Shown: piece after piece, positions 9,876-22,300 of the stretch
How positions within the stretch are numbered: the first letter of the stretch is position 1
Layout: each line of letters begins with the position of its first letter
Source: Asterella californica
Taxonomy: Eukaryota > Streptophyta > Marchantiopsida > Marchantiales > Aytoniaceae
Direction of reading: 5' to 3'
Assembly: GCA_036924285.1 (NCBI GenBank)
Contig: JAYKYS010000002.1
Span: 39,044,501 to 39,108,500 of the forward strand
Length of the DNA stretch: 64,000 bases
Notes under the pieces: model-generated
What the model was told of the DNA's origin: nothing
Seen by the model: only the letters and a program-made list of their open reading frames with translations
Database searches by the model: none
Translations under genes and position numbers: made by a program

Positions 9876-12500
9876 TCGTCTTAGTCATGAGAGGAAAAAT
9901 AGTTATCTCTAGTTACCTTCACAACTATTGATGGGACAAGCATTGCACAATTATTGTTAATATCCATGTCAACAATCCATATGAAGTTCAAAAATAGATA
10001 GTTGAATATAACAATGTCAAGTCATCGATATGTGTGACGACTAGTGAGTGGTGAAAATGATGTGTGTCTTTTTCTCTCTAATATATATAAAGGAGGAGAG
10101 TTTCTTTGTTGGACATCTTATTGTGAGTACGTGAGTGTTGCAAGTTGCTTCATTTCAACCTTGTGAAAAATAAATGAAGGATCAAGAAGTAAAAAACATT
10201 ATGTACTGGAGATGTTATTATGTTGCAACGATGTTAATGTAAGATCTTTTGTTTTTAATACAAATAATGGATACAAAATTTGATCATATAATCAAACATA
10301 GATGCAAAATCATGTCTCAAGAGCACACTAACTAAAAAGCATGGACAAGTCTAAGAATCAAACATGATTGGACAACATGGATTCCAAAACATTGAGATCG
10401 AAGAGACACACATATTTAACGATAGATTAAGAAATACATCTACACCTAAGGTGGGCAGACGATCGAACTTATCTTACAAGAGTGCAATAAGACATCCATA
10501 TCCAAGGTCTCTAGACGAAAAAGCCATCTTATGAAGATTATCTTGATCCGGCCGAACATGATAAAATTGTGTATCCAGCCTCAAAGCACCATACAAATAC
10601 ATCAGAACTTTTCTTCCAATGATGATTCAAAGTTGAACTTTATTTGGTTAGATGAGAATCATGGCGGGTATCATAATAGTTATTTCCCGAGGTAGCATGT
10701 TAATTAAAATGATATCTAATGGATTCGCAGAGTATGCAAAGAAAGTTTTCTTTGGTAATATGTCTTCTCTCTACACTTCCCTTGCTATTTGGAAATTTCC
10801 TTGAACAATGCTTTAAAGTAATGTATTAATTGTAAAATAGCATTAATTGCATGCATGAATTAAATCATATTTCATAAAATTTAGTTAGTTTATCCCATAT
10901 TTCATTGACTCGTAGAGCTAAATATTCATTCAAAGTGAGTTGAAAAGATAACAGTAAAAGATGAAAAGAGACAACAACAAATAGAAAAAATCTATCTTCA
11001 TACTGATAGCGAGAAGCAAAAGAAGAAATATTGGTTTTTACTCATCATAAAAGATATCCTAGTCTCAAACTGAAATATGTGCAACTGGAATCAAGAAAAA
11101 AAACATTCTTGTGCAGTAATGGAGAAGGTAATTTTGGTAAGAAGTTGTGAAAACTAAATGTAAAATACAGGATATTGTAGTATTCACATTTCACCTTAAG
11201 TCATGTATAAAATGGATTTTGTACCAAACTAATATGTATGGAGCAAAGTGAAGACTACAATTAAACTACTACGTGAAGAGTTCATAAACAACCAGCTATT
11301 AATTAGTCAAACTGGCTTTTTAATTAGTGATATGTTAGATTATAATCTGCTATAGAGAAGAATGTGTAATATGGACGTGCATTGTTTAAACTCATAACGC
11401 TTGTATCCTCGTATAAAAATCTAAATTAAAACTTTTCAACTAATGAAAATTTTTGATTTCCCCAAGTCACTTATTTATGACCAAAATTTCCCCTTTAAAG
11501 CAGTTTGGTCATAAACTAAAGATTGCATATTTGCCTCAGAATCAGAACGATAGCTAAGTGAAATGAAGCAGGCATAATTCACCTCCTCCATGTTTAGATG
11601 GAAGAAGCAGTAATACATGTTTCATTTGTGACTAAACCCTTCCTTTTGGAGGGATTTGGTCATAACTGATATGTAAAAATATAATTAATTTTATTGGTTT
11701 GGAGACAATGTCTTTATACGGAGAAAGGATCATTCAGCACTCTGGATTTATAGGTTTGAGATCACGACCGCCATGTGTAGCCAAGTTAACTATTTTGAAA
11801 TTAGTAACTTAAAGTCAGTTGTTCAAAGTTAGCAAGATAAAATAAAATATTGTTTTTTGTTCTACTCCTTTGTTTCAGACTCTTTCAGTCCAGTCGTATC
11901 AAGTTCTCGTAAATAATACATTCTTCCGAGCCTTTCAAAGCCAGCGGCAGACCATTTCCAACTATTTTTTCTCCAATCAAAACATCCAGTCGACTTGGTT
12001 AATTTTAACTCTATTATCACGTCCAGGAAATTTTCTTCTCGATCCACTTTCTTAACGGCATTTGGGATGCATATTTTACGCATGTAACATGAACTTCTGG
12101 AGAACTTTTGCTTTTTATTTGTCATAGGAAAAAATATAACTGTTATACCAAAAATTATGTATTAAATGGAAGAAGAAATCTTAAATATTAAATGCAGCTA
12201 GACTTGCTGAGTGGTCCAGACTTAACCCATAACGGAAACAGAGACACACGCACTTTAAAACACATATGAGAGAAGCTGCCAAGAAAAAACAAATCCTTAT
12301 ATTGAGGTATACCTAACCCTTCCGTTAGATAAGTTAGTTATTAAATTAGATACTCGGATATTTGCCTCCTCTTCGATGGAGGAGGCAAAATATGCACGAA
12401 TAAGTATACAACAAGTTAGAAAGTCATGCCTCACTTCAAAGAGAAAAGAAAAGAGAGGTGCATATATATTGTTCAAGCTCCTAAATAAACCCTAGAGGCA
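9876..12500. other. AT-rich spacer
   Basis: No confident gene is present. A TATATATAAA box occurs at about 10081-10090 downstream of the phrase AAGTCATCGAT, which also occurs upstream of the TATA box at 5696; this may reflect a shared promoter-like repeat. One minus-strand frame, 12125-11862 (87 codons), encodes a Lys-rich peptide with CFDWRKNSWKWSAAGFERLG that I do not recognise. Members of a dispersed hairpin repeat lie at about 11490-11680 and 12300-12400. Confidence 0.4.
12295..12410. repeat. Dispersed hairpin repeat (MITE-like), clearest copy
   Basis: CTAACCCTTCCGTTAG is followed by ATATTTGCCTC and an 11-bp perfect stem, TTTGCCTCCTC (12361-12371) / GAGGAGGCAAA (12379-12389). Related blocks occur at about 11490-11680, 26880-26965 (CGGAAGGGTTAGGT, then CTCCATCTTCCGATGGAG), 47650-47745 (ATATTTGCCTC) and perhaps 63335-63460. 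Several are preceded by ATAACCCATA. Confidence 0.45.
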
Positions 12501-13338
12501 TTTATTCAATCACATCACATACACATACCCTCTCTTGCTCCGATCGTTCGTCGGTCGGTCGGGTCCGTTCTTTCATGATTCCGTAAGGTTGCTGTCCTAT
12601 GGATGATGGTCGCAAAAATGACCACTGATCCACATGATTTCTCCCTCTATATGCGTTACGCGTGTCGGGTGAGTCCCAACTGGGGTTAAGCAAAGGGTAG
12701 CATCAGGAAGCAGAGTAGGGTTCATTCAAGCGCTTTCTCACTCTAGCCCCGTTCTTTCTAATCCTCCCATAACGCAGCCGCGAGAGCTTTCAGCCTGAAA
12801 GCATGAAGGAATCGGGGAGAGAGGGAGGAAGGAACGAAAGAAAGTAGGAAGTGGGAAGGCGGTAACCACGAATGTCGTCGGATGGGCTCGTGGAGTTGAG
12901 ACAGAGAGAGAAGCAGAAGGGCGGAGGAGTTCGGCAGAGTTGCAAGTGCTGCAAATGAATGTTTTGAACGTCGAAACACCCACGAAGTAACATAGCTTAC
13001 TGCCGCAAAATAGCTTACAAACGCTTGTCAAGGTTAGTTCCTTCCTTCCTGGGTTGCAGTGGCTTACAACCTCGGAAAGGGAAGGGAATATATGAGAAGA
13101 AGAGACGCGAAACTCAGCTCGCAGGCCATTTTCATGTCCTGGCATTTCCTCTTCGGCATCCGTGTGCCGAAGCACACGGACGGATTACTGTAATTGTTCA
13201 TCATGAATTTGTTTTTAGGGATCAGAGTAGAGTTATATGGTCTTTGTCTGGCCATGGTGTTACCTTGACTCGCCTGGGAATGTGACTCAGAAGCGACCAG
13301 TCTCTAGGAGCTCGCATCTGAAGTCGATTAGCGCCGAG

Positions 13339-16300
13339 ATGGGTGCCAGGGCGATCAGTGATGACGGTAATTTGAACTTGCCAGGACCACCTCAATTATT
13401 CTGTCGGTTCCATTAATTTCTAGGTTTTACTAGGTTCATCACACTAGCGAGAGGGACTCCCGTTCTTTGCCGTTTCTGAGATTGATTTGAGATTTGTTTG
13501 CATTTATTCTAAATTTCCGCTTAAGATAGATGGGACTCCACTCTTCTGCGAAGACGAATGCTCTTCTCCTTTGTAAAGTCTCTGTCTAATCATGTGAGGG
13601 TCGTATTATAAAGGTGCAATAGTGTAGTGATGCTAGTTTTTGCATGTTGAATCTCTGAGTTGGGAGATTGTCTACATGTGCCGAAGGATTCAAACGCAAA
13701 AGTGTATATGCTATCTGGTTTGGTGGCCGATACTTTCAGTGGACGGTTGTTTAGCTCAATCTTTGTTAAATCTTCTACTTTCTCAGGTTTTTTTAATGTT
13801 AAGTTGTATGAGCACTGTACATATGCAGAGGACGACGAGTACGAAGAGGAAGGGGATGCCCAGGATGTGGAGGCAGGTGTAGACGAGGACGAGGATGAAG
13901 AGGATGAAGGTTAGTCCGGTCTACCACCCTGCAATTCTTTTGTCTGGTGTCAGCCCATGCGCTGGTCACAGGCATCAGGTGTATCATAAAGATAAATTGC
14001 TTCAGACAGACGATTACAAGATGTGAAGGAAGGGTCGTGGGGGAATAGCATCACTTTGTACCCTTCTCTAGCATCGATCCATATGGATTTCCTTAGTCTA
14101 GTAACAGTATAGTGTACCTGTTTTAGAATTTTAATCTACCAGTCACATGGTGTTTCTGCCGAGGAAGTTGACCTCACATATGAACGCTGGTTATATCATA
14201 ATTTCTCTTGGGTACGTGCATTGCAAATACAGAGGAGGGGCAGGATGAGTACGAGAAAGATGGTTTTATTGTGGACGAGGATGAGGAGGAAGAAGAGCCC
14301 GACGAAGAGGAACAGGCCAGAGAGAGCAGCGACGACGAAGCAAAAGCCAAGAAAAAGAAGAGAAAGAAAAGGTAAAGCTGTACTTAGGGTATTAAGGCTC
14401 TGTTGTCGGATTCCTTTACGATCCTCCTGTAGGTGGATGAAGTGACGGGTCCTTTGGTCTTGCGCTCTTACCTTTGATCTTCCGGTTTGTGCTTCCTTCA
14501 TTTGCATTGTTCTCAGGGCCGGATTGTGCACTTTATGGCGATCTCTGTTAGTCGTGTCTTGTTCGCTCCCAGCGCTTTATTCACATGCAACCTAAGGGCT
14601 GAGTCCTAGGAGAAAGCGTCCCATATGTTTCTAGTGGACTGGATTGTGTTTCTCTATTACGTCGTTCGTTGTATTGAAACTCCAACCAGCCTTTCATGTT
14701 TAAACGTTATAGCGCACTTACCTTTTTCATCCACATTCGTTAGAAGCAGCAGTGCATTGTCGTTCGTCCATTTGTGTTGATGAAACCGACTTGTTTGATG
14801 CTTTTTGTGATGGAGATAGAACCTTCTCGTCTTGTATATTTATGTGTAGTTGAATTGCGCGTGAAGGGCCGAAGAGGAAGAAGAGCTTGATGAAGACGAT
14901 TACTTGCTGCTTCAAGAAGCGAATGTTACTGGATTTCATCGACCGCCTCCGAAGTCCGTAAGTATAAGCATCTAGCTACAAAAAACTGCGGTTTAAAGAT
15001 ATTAAATTGACAGTACGTTCTTAAAGCACAGTCCCTGTATTTGGTCAGCTACGTGTCACTGAACGTTCGTTGCCTTCAGTTTCTGGGCAGTGGTTGAGAA
15101 TGCAGTTCCGTTGTCTGCCAGGGTAACAAGACAAAGTTCAAACGTTTGAAGAAAGCTGGGAAAGGAGGTGGAGATGCAGATCGACAGTCAAGGATGGGGT
15201 TGTCTGACGAGGAGGAGGAGGAAGACGAGGGAGGAAGTAGACGAGGTCGCACGGCTGAGGAGGAGCTCAAACGAACTTTGTTTGGTGATGACGAAGGTTA
15301 GTGAAGCGTTTAGAGTCAGTGTCCTTGCGGGCTTTGGAAGATTTTAGCTCCCTAGACTTCAGATTTATTTTCCATTGGTATCCGCTTATGGACCTAAACA
15401 GTAAGGCTCACGCGGCGGCAATATTTGGTACTTTGCAGGGAGTGTACCTCCGGATGATGTTGCAGAAGAAGAAGAACCGGAGGAAGAAGAGGAAATTGGT
15501 GAGGAAGACGAAATGGCTGACTTCATAGTTGATGAGGAGGAGCTCGAGGATGATGGACAGCCTTTCAGGTAATGGCGCTGTCGGACTTGGAGTTTGGTCA
15601 TAAGTTAGCCTACGTCTAGTTGTACACTGTATTTGTAACGGGTGATAGGTGTTCAGTGTACCGTCTTGGAACTTATCTGTTCATGTGTTGGGATATACGG
15701 TCTGCTTGTTCTATATTGCATCCTCAATTCCGCGAAATTTGTACCAGGCGGAAGAAAACCAAGAAAAAGAAAGCTCCTAGACAGGCTCCAGGGATATCAT
15801 CTTACGCCTTGCAAGAAGCGCAAGATATTTTTGGAGATGTCTCTGCTCTCTTGGATGAACGGCGACAACGCGAGATGGAGGCACAGAAAGCTGAAATGGA
15901 AGTGGACGAAGACGAAGATGGTTATGGTAGAAGCAGGCCCAGTAAAATGTTGGAGAAACAGTTCGAGCCTAGTCTTCTCGAGGAGAAGTACATGACTGAG
16001 AGAGATGATAAAATACGGGATTTGGATGTATCGGAGCGATTGCAGGTAAGACTTCAGGGCTTGTGTGAATGTATCTACTTTTCTGTCACGTGTAACACGA
16101 TGGTTGGATATGTCGTAAGCCCTGCTGATCCGCACCTCGGTCCCGTTGTTCGACTGACGTTGCTTTTGTGTGCTACATAGATGCTCACTGTTCTCTAGTT
16201 TTCTCTAGGTGAGTTGGCTGGATCCGAATTACATGTTTTCAGCACTTAACACGGATATGCTCGTTACCGGCTACATGCTCTCATTGGTCCTCTTTACTCA

Positions 16301-19300
16301 CTCCTCCAGGAGATATGAGAGTCAGTTCACAATCCCACGAGACACGAGATTAATGTGAAGCCAGGAAGTAGAACTCGCCTTCATTCGACATGTTTTTCCA
16401 GCTCATATACTTCAAACGACCTATCAGTCAGCTGATATCTTGAGTCAGTTTTGCGGACTGTTGCGAATCGTTCTACACTATTGTGTGTCATTATCGCACG
16501 TACAGGTTTGAGGCATACAAGTGGCATTCAGGAATTTTAACGTTTGAGGTCAATATGTTTCTAATCGTAGTCTTTGACATGGCGTTAATTGCAGTTACTC
16601 GAGGAGGTAGTTGGGCCTTTCCCGACATCCGACACCTCAGCTAGAGAGGCAGTGTGGATATATGAGAGGGTTTTTGGTAGTCAGGTTTTGTTCAGGCGTC
16701 CAGAGTTCGAAAAGATTGCGAAAATGGACAAGGAAGAAATAGTGAGGCAGATTGACAACGTGCTTCACTTGATTCATGAGGAGAAACTGGAGGTATGTGC
16801 TGTGCTCTCTAAGTACCATTCTAGTCTTCCGCCCGTCATAACCTGCTAGTTAGAGAAAAGACTGGTTGTTTACAGGTTTTGAGTCACGGAGCTGAATACG
16901 TTCGAACGTCTTCCCAGTAAATAGTCTCATGTTTTCACGTCCCATTGGTTTCATGGGCATCCTAGACGTGACTCCAGTTTGCTCCACGTGCCTAACGAAG
17001 AAGATTCTTTCTCAAGTCATTCGACTCTTATGGAGGATATTTGCTGTGACCAGTAAACGATTCCGGTACCTTCAGCATGTTTCCGAAACGTTCAATCGCT
17101 CACCCTCGCTGAATTACGCGAGTCTTGCAAGAGTAGGTAGTCTAAAGATTGTAAATGTTTCGGGTTTACGACCTTGCAGATATCCTTCATGGCGATGTAC
17201 AGAAAGGAGAAATGTATTGACCTTCTATACGAACCCGAAGATGAGAGCAGAGATATAGAAGGTGAAAGGCGACCTAAATTGAAACGCTATGAGGTGCGCT
17301 TACTTACACTGATATTCATAGCGTATCAAGACATAGCTTTGATTTTTGCTAGTCTGGAAAGCAAATCCATGAGCTTTAATTTGAATACGTTCGACGGGAC
17401 ACGTTAAGTTGATAATCCGAGGCGTTGTGACTCCCATATTAGGTACTTTGGGCAGTGCAGCACTGGGACAAGAAATGGCTTCTTCTACGTAAGCGGAAAT
17501 TAGGTTTACAAACCGCCTATGAGAAGCGCCATGCGCTTGATTCAAGAGATGGGGTTGCCCGGGAGGAATTCTTTCAAAGGCTGTTGGCTTCACTGGGTGA
17601 AGCTCAGTCGGAGCAGGCTGTAGACGATGTGGATGCCAAGTTCAACCTGCACTTCCCTCCGGACGATGTGGACTTAGAGCCCGGCCAATTTAAGCGACCA
17701 AAGAGACGCTCTTTCTACAGTGTCTGTCGCAAAGCTGGTCTAGGATCCGTGGCGTTTTACTTTGGTCTGACTCCGGAAAAATTTGGGGAGAACATTTCAG
17801 CCATGTACAAGGTTGAGTTACTCATCTTTGCGGTCTTGTCACATATATCCGTCTTGTGGTAAACGGTGTTGTAAATGTTGGCTCGATTATTCGCGGGTTT
17901 GCTTGTCCAGACGATGTATTTGTGTTTTCGTACGTTTATGTTTGTCATTTTCTAGATAACTTGCCCTTCATGTTCTCTGTTTTCGACTTATCGCTCTATA
18001 TTACAGTTATAGCTGCTCTCTCTCTCTCAGATCGTTAGGCATCGCAATATGTACTTCTCTTGTCTTACAGCTACCTGGGGGTACCATTCTGGAAATGTGC
18101 TTCCCTACACATTTCCCCTTGGCCCGACGTCGGTTATATACATTCGCTGACTTCTCAAACCAATCTCCAGACGATGCATATTGTGTTTCTGTACGCGTAT
18201 GTTTATCCTTTTCTAGATAACTCGCCGTTCATACACTCTGTTTCTCGGCTTATCGCTAACTTCTTAAACCGAGTTATCTGCCATTCTCGACGTATGAATA
18301 TAACTTCTAAAACCGAGTTAGCAATCATGTTACCACTCTTTGTTACTCACTTTGTACCTGCATGGGTTCAAAACTAATTGGGGGTTACCTAAGTGTGCGG
18401 GGGAAGTTACTGCTTTCTCAGAGAACTGCTTTACCCGTGTACCATATTATGTATATATCCGTATTGTGGTAGTTACTGTCATTGAGTGTACACCTACTCA
18501 TTGGCCTACAGCTGCAGAGTGTGTCTAAATTGTTGGCATATTATTCCGACTGGTTCTTTTTATCCTATTCGTCAAGACTTTCGTACAGATTACGGAGTTA
18601 CGCTAACTTGACGCTAACAAGATTGCTAGCACAGAGGCTACCTTTTCTTTTCTAGAAATTTCTATGTACTTCAGTGAGTTATTCAACCAGTGTTACCTCT
18701 GTCTTTGGCGTGGTTCTTGCTCCTTAGCTGAGCTGCTATTCTCCCGGACTATTCATATATCCGTTTCTCCTTTTGAACGTTTTGAACGTTAATAATGCTT
18801 GTAACACGGAACCTCAGGACGGAGGATAGAGTAATAAAAACAGCCGCAACTGTTGTATCCAGAGGCATGAAGTGGAGGACGAAGCATCAACACCTGAGGA
18901 TGTCGCCAACAGTCATGTGGGTAGTGAATTTCGAGATCCGATGTCCGTTTTGAAAGGCGCCAGACATATGGTGAGTCTTATGTTTCAGACGGTTTCATTT
19001 ATCTGGATGGAATGCAGGACGATGAAGGTATTCTGAATCTTTCTCGCTTTTTACGTTGCTGTGAAGTTTGTGCGCCATGACATACTTGACTTCGGACTTT
19101 CGAAACTCTGATTTTTGGCTGGCCTCTGTTTAGGCTGCTGTAGAGATCAGCACTGAACCGGCTGTTCGAGAGTACGTTCGCCATGTTCACATGGAGAAGG
19201 CGGTAGTCAGTACTAGACCAACTGCAGATGGGAACACCGTCATTGATGCCTTTCACCAGTATGCCGGTGTCAAATGGCTGCAAAACAAGCCAGTACATAA

Positions 19301-22300
19301 GTTCGAGGATGCCCAGTGGCTACTTATACAAAAAGCGGAGAGTGAAAAGCTGTTAGAGGTAGTGATTGGACTCCCGAAGAATATTATAAACGAGCAGTTG
19401 ATGCCAGAGTTCGAAGCATGGTACCTGAGCGAGGGAGTGAGCAGAACTGCGCAGCTTTGGAATGAGCAACGGAGACTCATACTCAATGATGCATTGCACA
19501 CAATGCTTCTGCCGGCTATGGAGAAAGAAGTGAGGATGACACTGACGGCAAGAGGCAAGCAATGGGTGGCCGCTCAGTGTGGGATGGAGTTGTGGAAAAG
19601 GGTTTCTGTGGCTCCTTATTCGAGGACTGATGATGACCAATTGGACTACGATGAAATGCCGCCAAGGGTAATGGCTTGCTGCTGGGGTCCGGGCAAGCCT
19701 GCAACTACCTTTGTTATGCTGGACGCTGCCGGAGAGATTGTTAACGTTCTCCACACTGGGTACCTAACCATCAGAGCGGGTAGTGCTGAGCAACAAGCGC
19801 GGAAGAAACAGGATCAGGCGAAGCTCCTACAGTTTGTTAAGGATAGCCAGCCTCACGTAGTGGTTTTAGGTGCTGCGAACCTTTCGTGCCGCCATTTACT
19901 GGCTGACATACACGAGGTAGGTGACTGAAGCGTTTAGATATATTGATAAATTGTGGGACATTAATGCATGTAAGTGCTCACGCCCTCAGAGCATCGTCGT
20001 CCTGGCTCTGGGTGCATTCAAAGTCTGAATGGACTGTCTTCCGCGGCAGTCGTTGCTGTATTTCCTTTCAAACATCTGTTACTTTCCGCGCGACTTCTCA
20101 GTTAGCAGTACAATGAATTGGCTGTTTGATGTTAGATGGTAGTCCTGCGACCAGCCACGTGAGGAGTTTGCTAGTCTTAGAGGTGCCGAGGCGTTGAAGC
20201 CGCGTGCTGTACTTTTCTCATCTGCTTGGCGTGTCGACTATTCTGATATGCAACCGTGCCCTTCATGTCTTACTCCTCACAGGTTACGTTCAAAATTGTT
20301 GAAGAGCATCCGCGGGATTTGGCTGAAGGTTTAGATACCATCAACGTCGTCTTCGGTGATGAAACCATCCCCCAGCTCTATGAGAACTCCCACATTTCCG
20401 AAGAGCAGCTTGTTGGACACCCAGGTACTTCATAAGATGCTCTTACGTCTGACTTGGCTGATAGAATAAATGCTGTGAAATTTAACTTTATTACGTATAG
20501 GTCTCTAACGATTAAGAAAGAAAACTCTGTATGTTTTATTGCGTGCAGGCGTATTAGACCCCTTTAAGGTTGCAAATTACCTATAACTGATCAGTCACTT
20601 GTAAATGACTTCACTGCAGGTATTGTGAGACGAGCTGTCGCTCTCGGTCGTTACCTGCAAAATCCGTTGGCCATGGTAGCTACTCTGTGTGGACCTAGCA
20701 GGGAATTGCTCTCGCTGAAGCTACACTCCATGCAGAGCTTTCTCACCCCAGAAGAACTGTATGAGTCCGTCGAGCGCGTTATGGTTACAGTCACCAACCA
20801 AGTCGGACTTGATGTGAATCTGGCTGCCTCACATGATTGGCTTTTTGCACCCTTGCAGTTTATTTCCGGTCTGGGGCCTCGTAAAGCTACGTACATTCAG
20901 CGGTCTATTCAAGGTGCCGGGAGGGTCACTTCTCGCAAAGAGTTACTCTTGACTTTAAGACTAATGGGTCGAAGAGTTTTTATAAACGCAGCCGGATTCA
21001 TTCGCGTCCGCGGTACCGGTCAAGCTTCGACTGGTAACCAGTTATTGGACCCGTTGGATGACACGCGTATCCACCCTGAATCTTACGAGGTTGCCAAACG
21101 AATGGCGGAGGATGCATACTGTGAAGAAGAAGGGACACAAGTTGAGGACATGGACGATGAAACGCTTGAATTAGCCATCGAACATGTAAGAAAGCATCCC
21201 CGCTACTTGGCGGGGATGGATATGGAAGCATACGCTAATTTTCTGGCGAAAGATGGACCTACCCGGGACTTGCAGACTTTACTGATGATCAAGATGGAGC
21301 TTCAGAACGGGTACCTGGAGTGGAGAGTCGGATACAAACCACCGTCTGAGGATGAAGCATTTTTCATGCTCAGTGGTGAAAATGAGGATACGTTGACGGA
21401 AGGCTGTCTAGTGCATGCAACAGTTCGAAAAGTACAACAAAATCGAGTTATGTGCATGCTGGAGTCTGGCTTAATGGGGATAATACATCAGAAGGAGCTT
21501 TCGGATGAAAGCAATGTCGATCCTGCTGATAAAGTGTCCGAAGGTTCGATAGTGACTTGTAGGGTTAAAGATGTGAACAAAGCAATGTTCTTGGTGAATC
21601 TAACGTGCAAAGGAAGTCAGTTAAGAGGGGAGAACTGGACGCCTCGGAAGCCGCAAGACCCTTACTACTCACAAGATACGTCCTATTTGCGCGCCGAGCA
21701 AGAGAGGGCGAAGAAGAAGAGTGATGAGGAGAAGCGCAAGGCCTTCAAGCCTCGCATGATTGTGCACCCACAATTCCAGAACGTGTCTCTGGTCGAGGCA
21801 ACAGAGGTGCACACTGTTCATGCACTCTTTCTCTTTGTCCTGTTATGCCCTGTTATGATATAAGGGTGTGTACACGGCAGTTAGCCTCGGTGAACGTTTC
21901 TTTCTCCCTAGCCTCTTCGCATTGCGATCTTCATTGATTCGTTACCCTATTGGTCACACTAGCATCCATCAGCAGACCCCAGGCTTTAGTGAACATGACC
22001 AAGGTGGGAATATATATCCTCGAATTGGTGGGAAGTTACCAGACGCATATGAAGTAGTCTCCACTACTTCTAATGTTGTGATATTGCAGTGTTCTTGCCC
22101 GATGTTTTTTGGACCTTCTCTGTTTATAGAGGCATCGTTTTTGATGCTGATTTTCCACTTAATTTCAGGCACTTGCGGAGAAAGATGTGGGGGAGGTGAT
22201 TATTCGACCCAGCAGCAAGGGTCCTTCACATTTGTCTATGACGCTCAAGTTCTACGACGGGGTGTACGTGAACATCGACGTAGTGGAGGGAGGGAAGGAT

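Noticed and set aside
11862..12125. 87-codon minus-strand frame ending ESETKE
   Set aside because: Plausible composition but no recognised family, AT-rich repeat context and no neighbours. Left inside the spacer entry rather than called a gene.
12738..13175. 145-codon minus-strand frame upstream of SPT6
   Set aside because: Low-complexity Ser/Phe/Pro composition, overlapped by two other open minus-strand frames, and lying in the probable SPT6 promoter/5' UTR. No domain is visible.
19253..19754. Minus-strand frames of 101-133 codons within SPT6 exon 12
   Set aside because: Antisense shadows of a well-supported coding exon.
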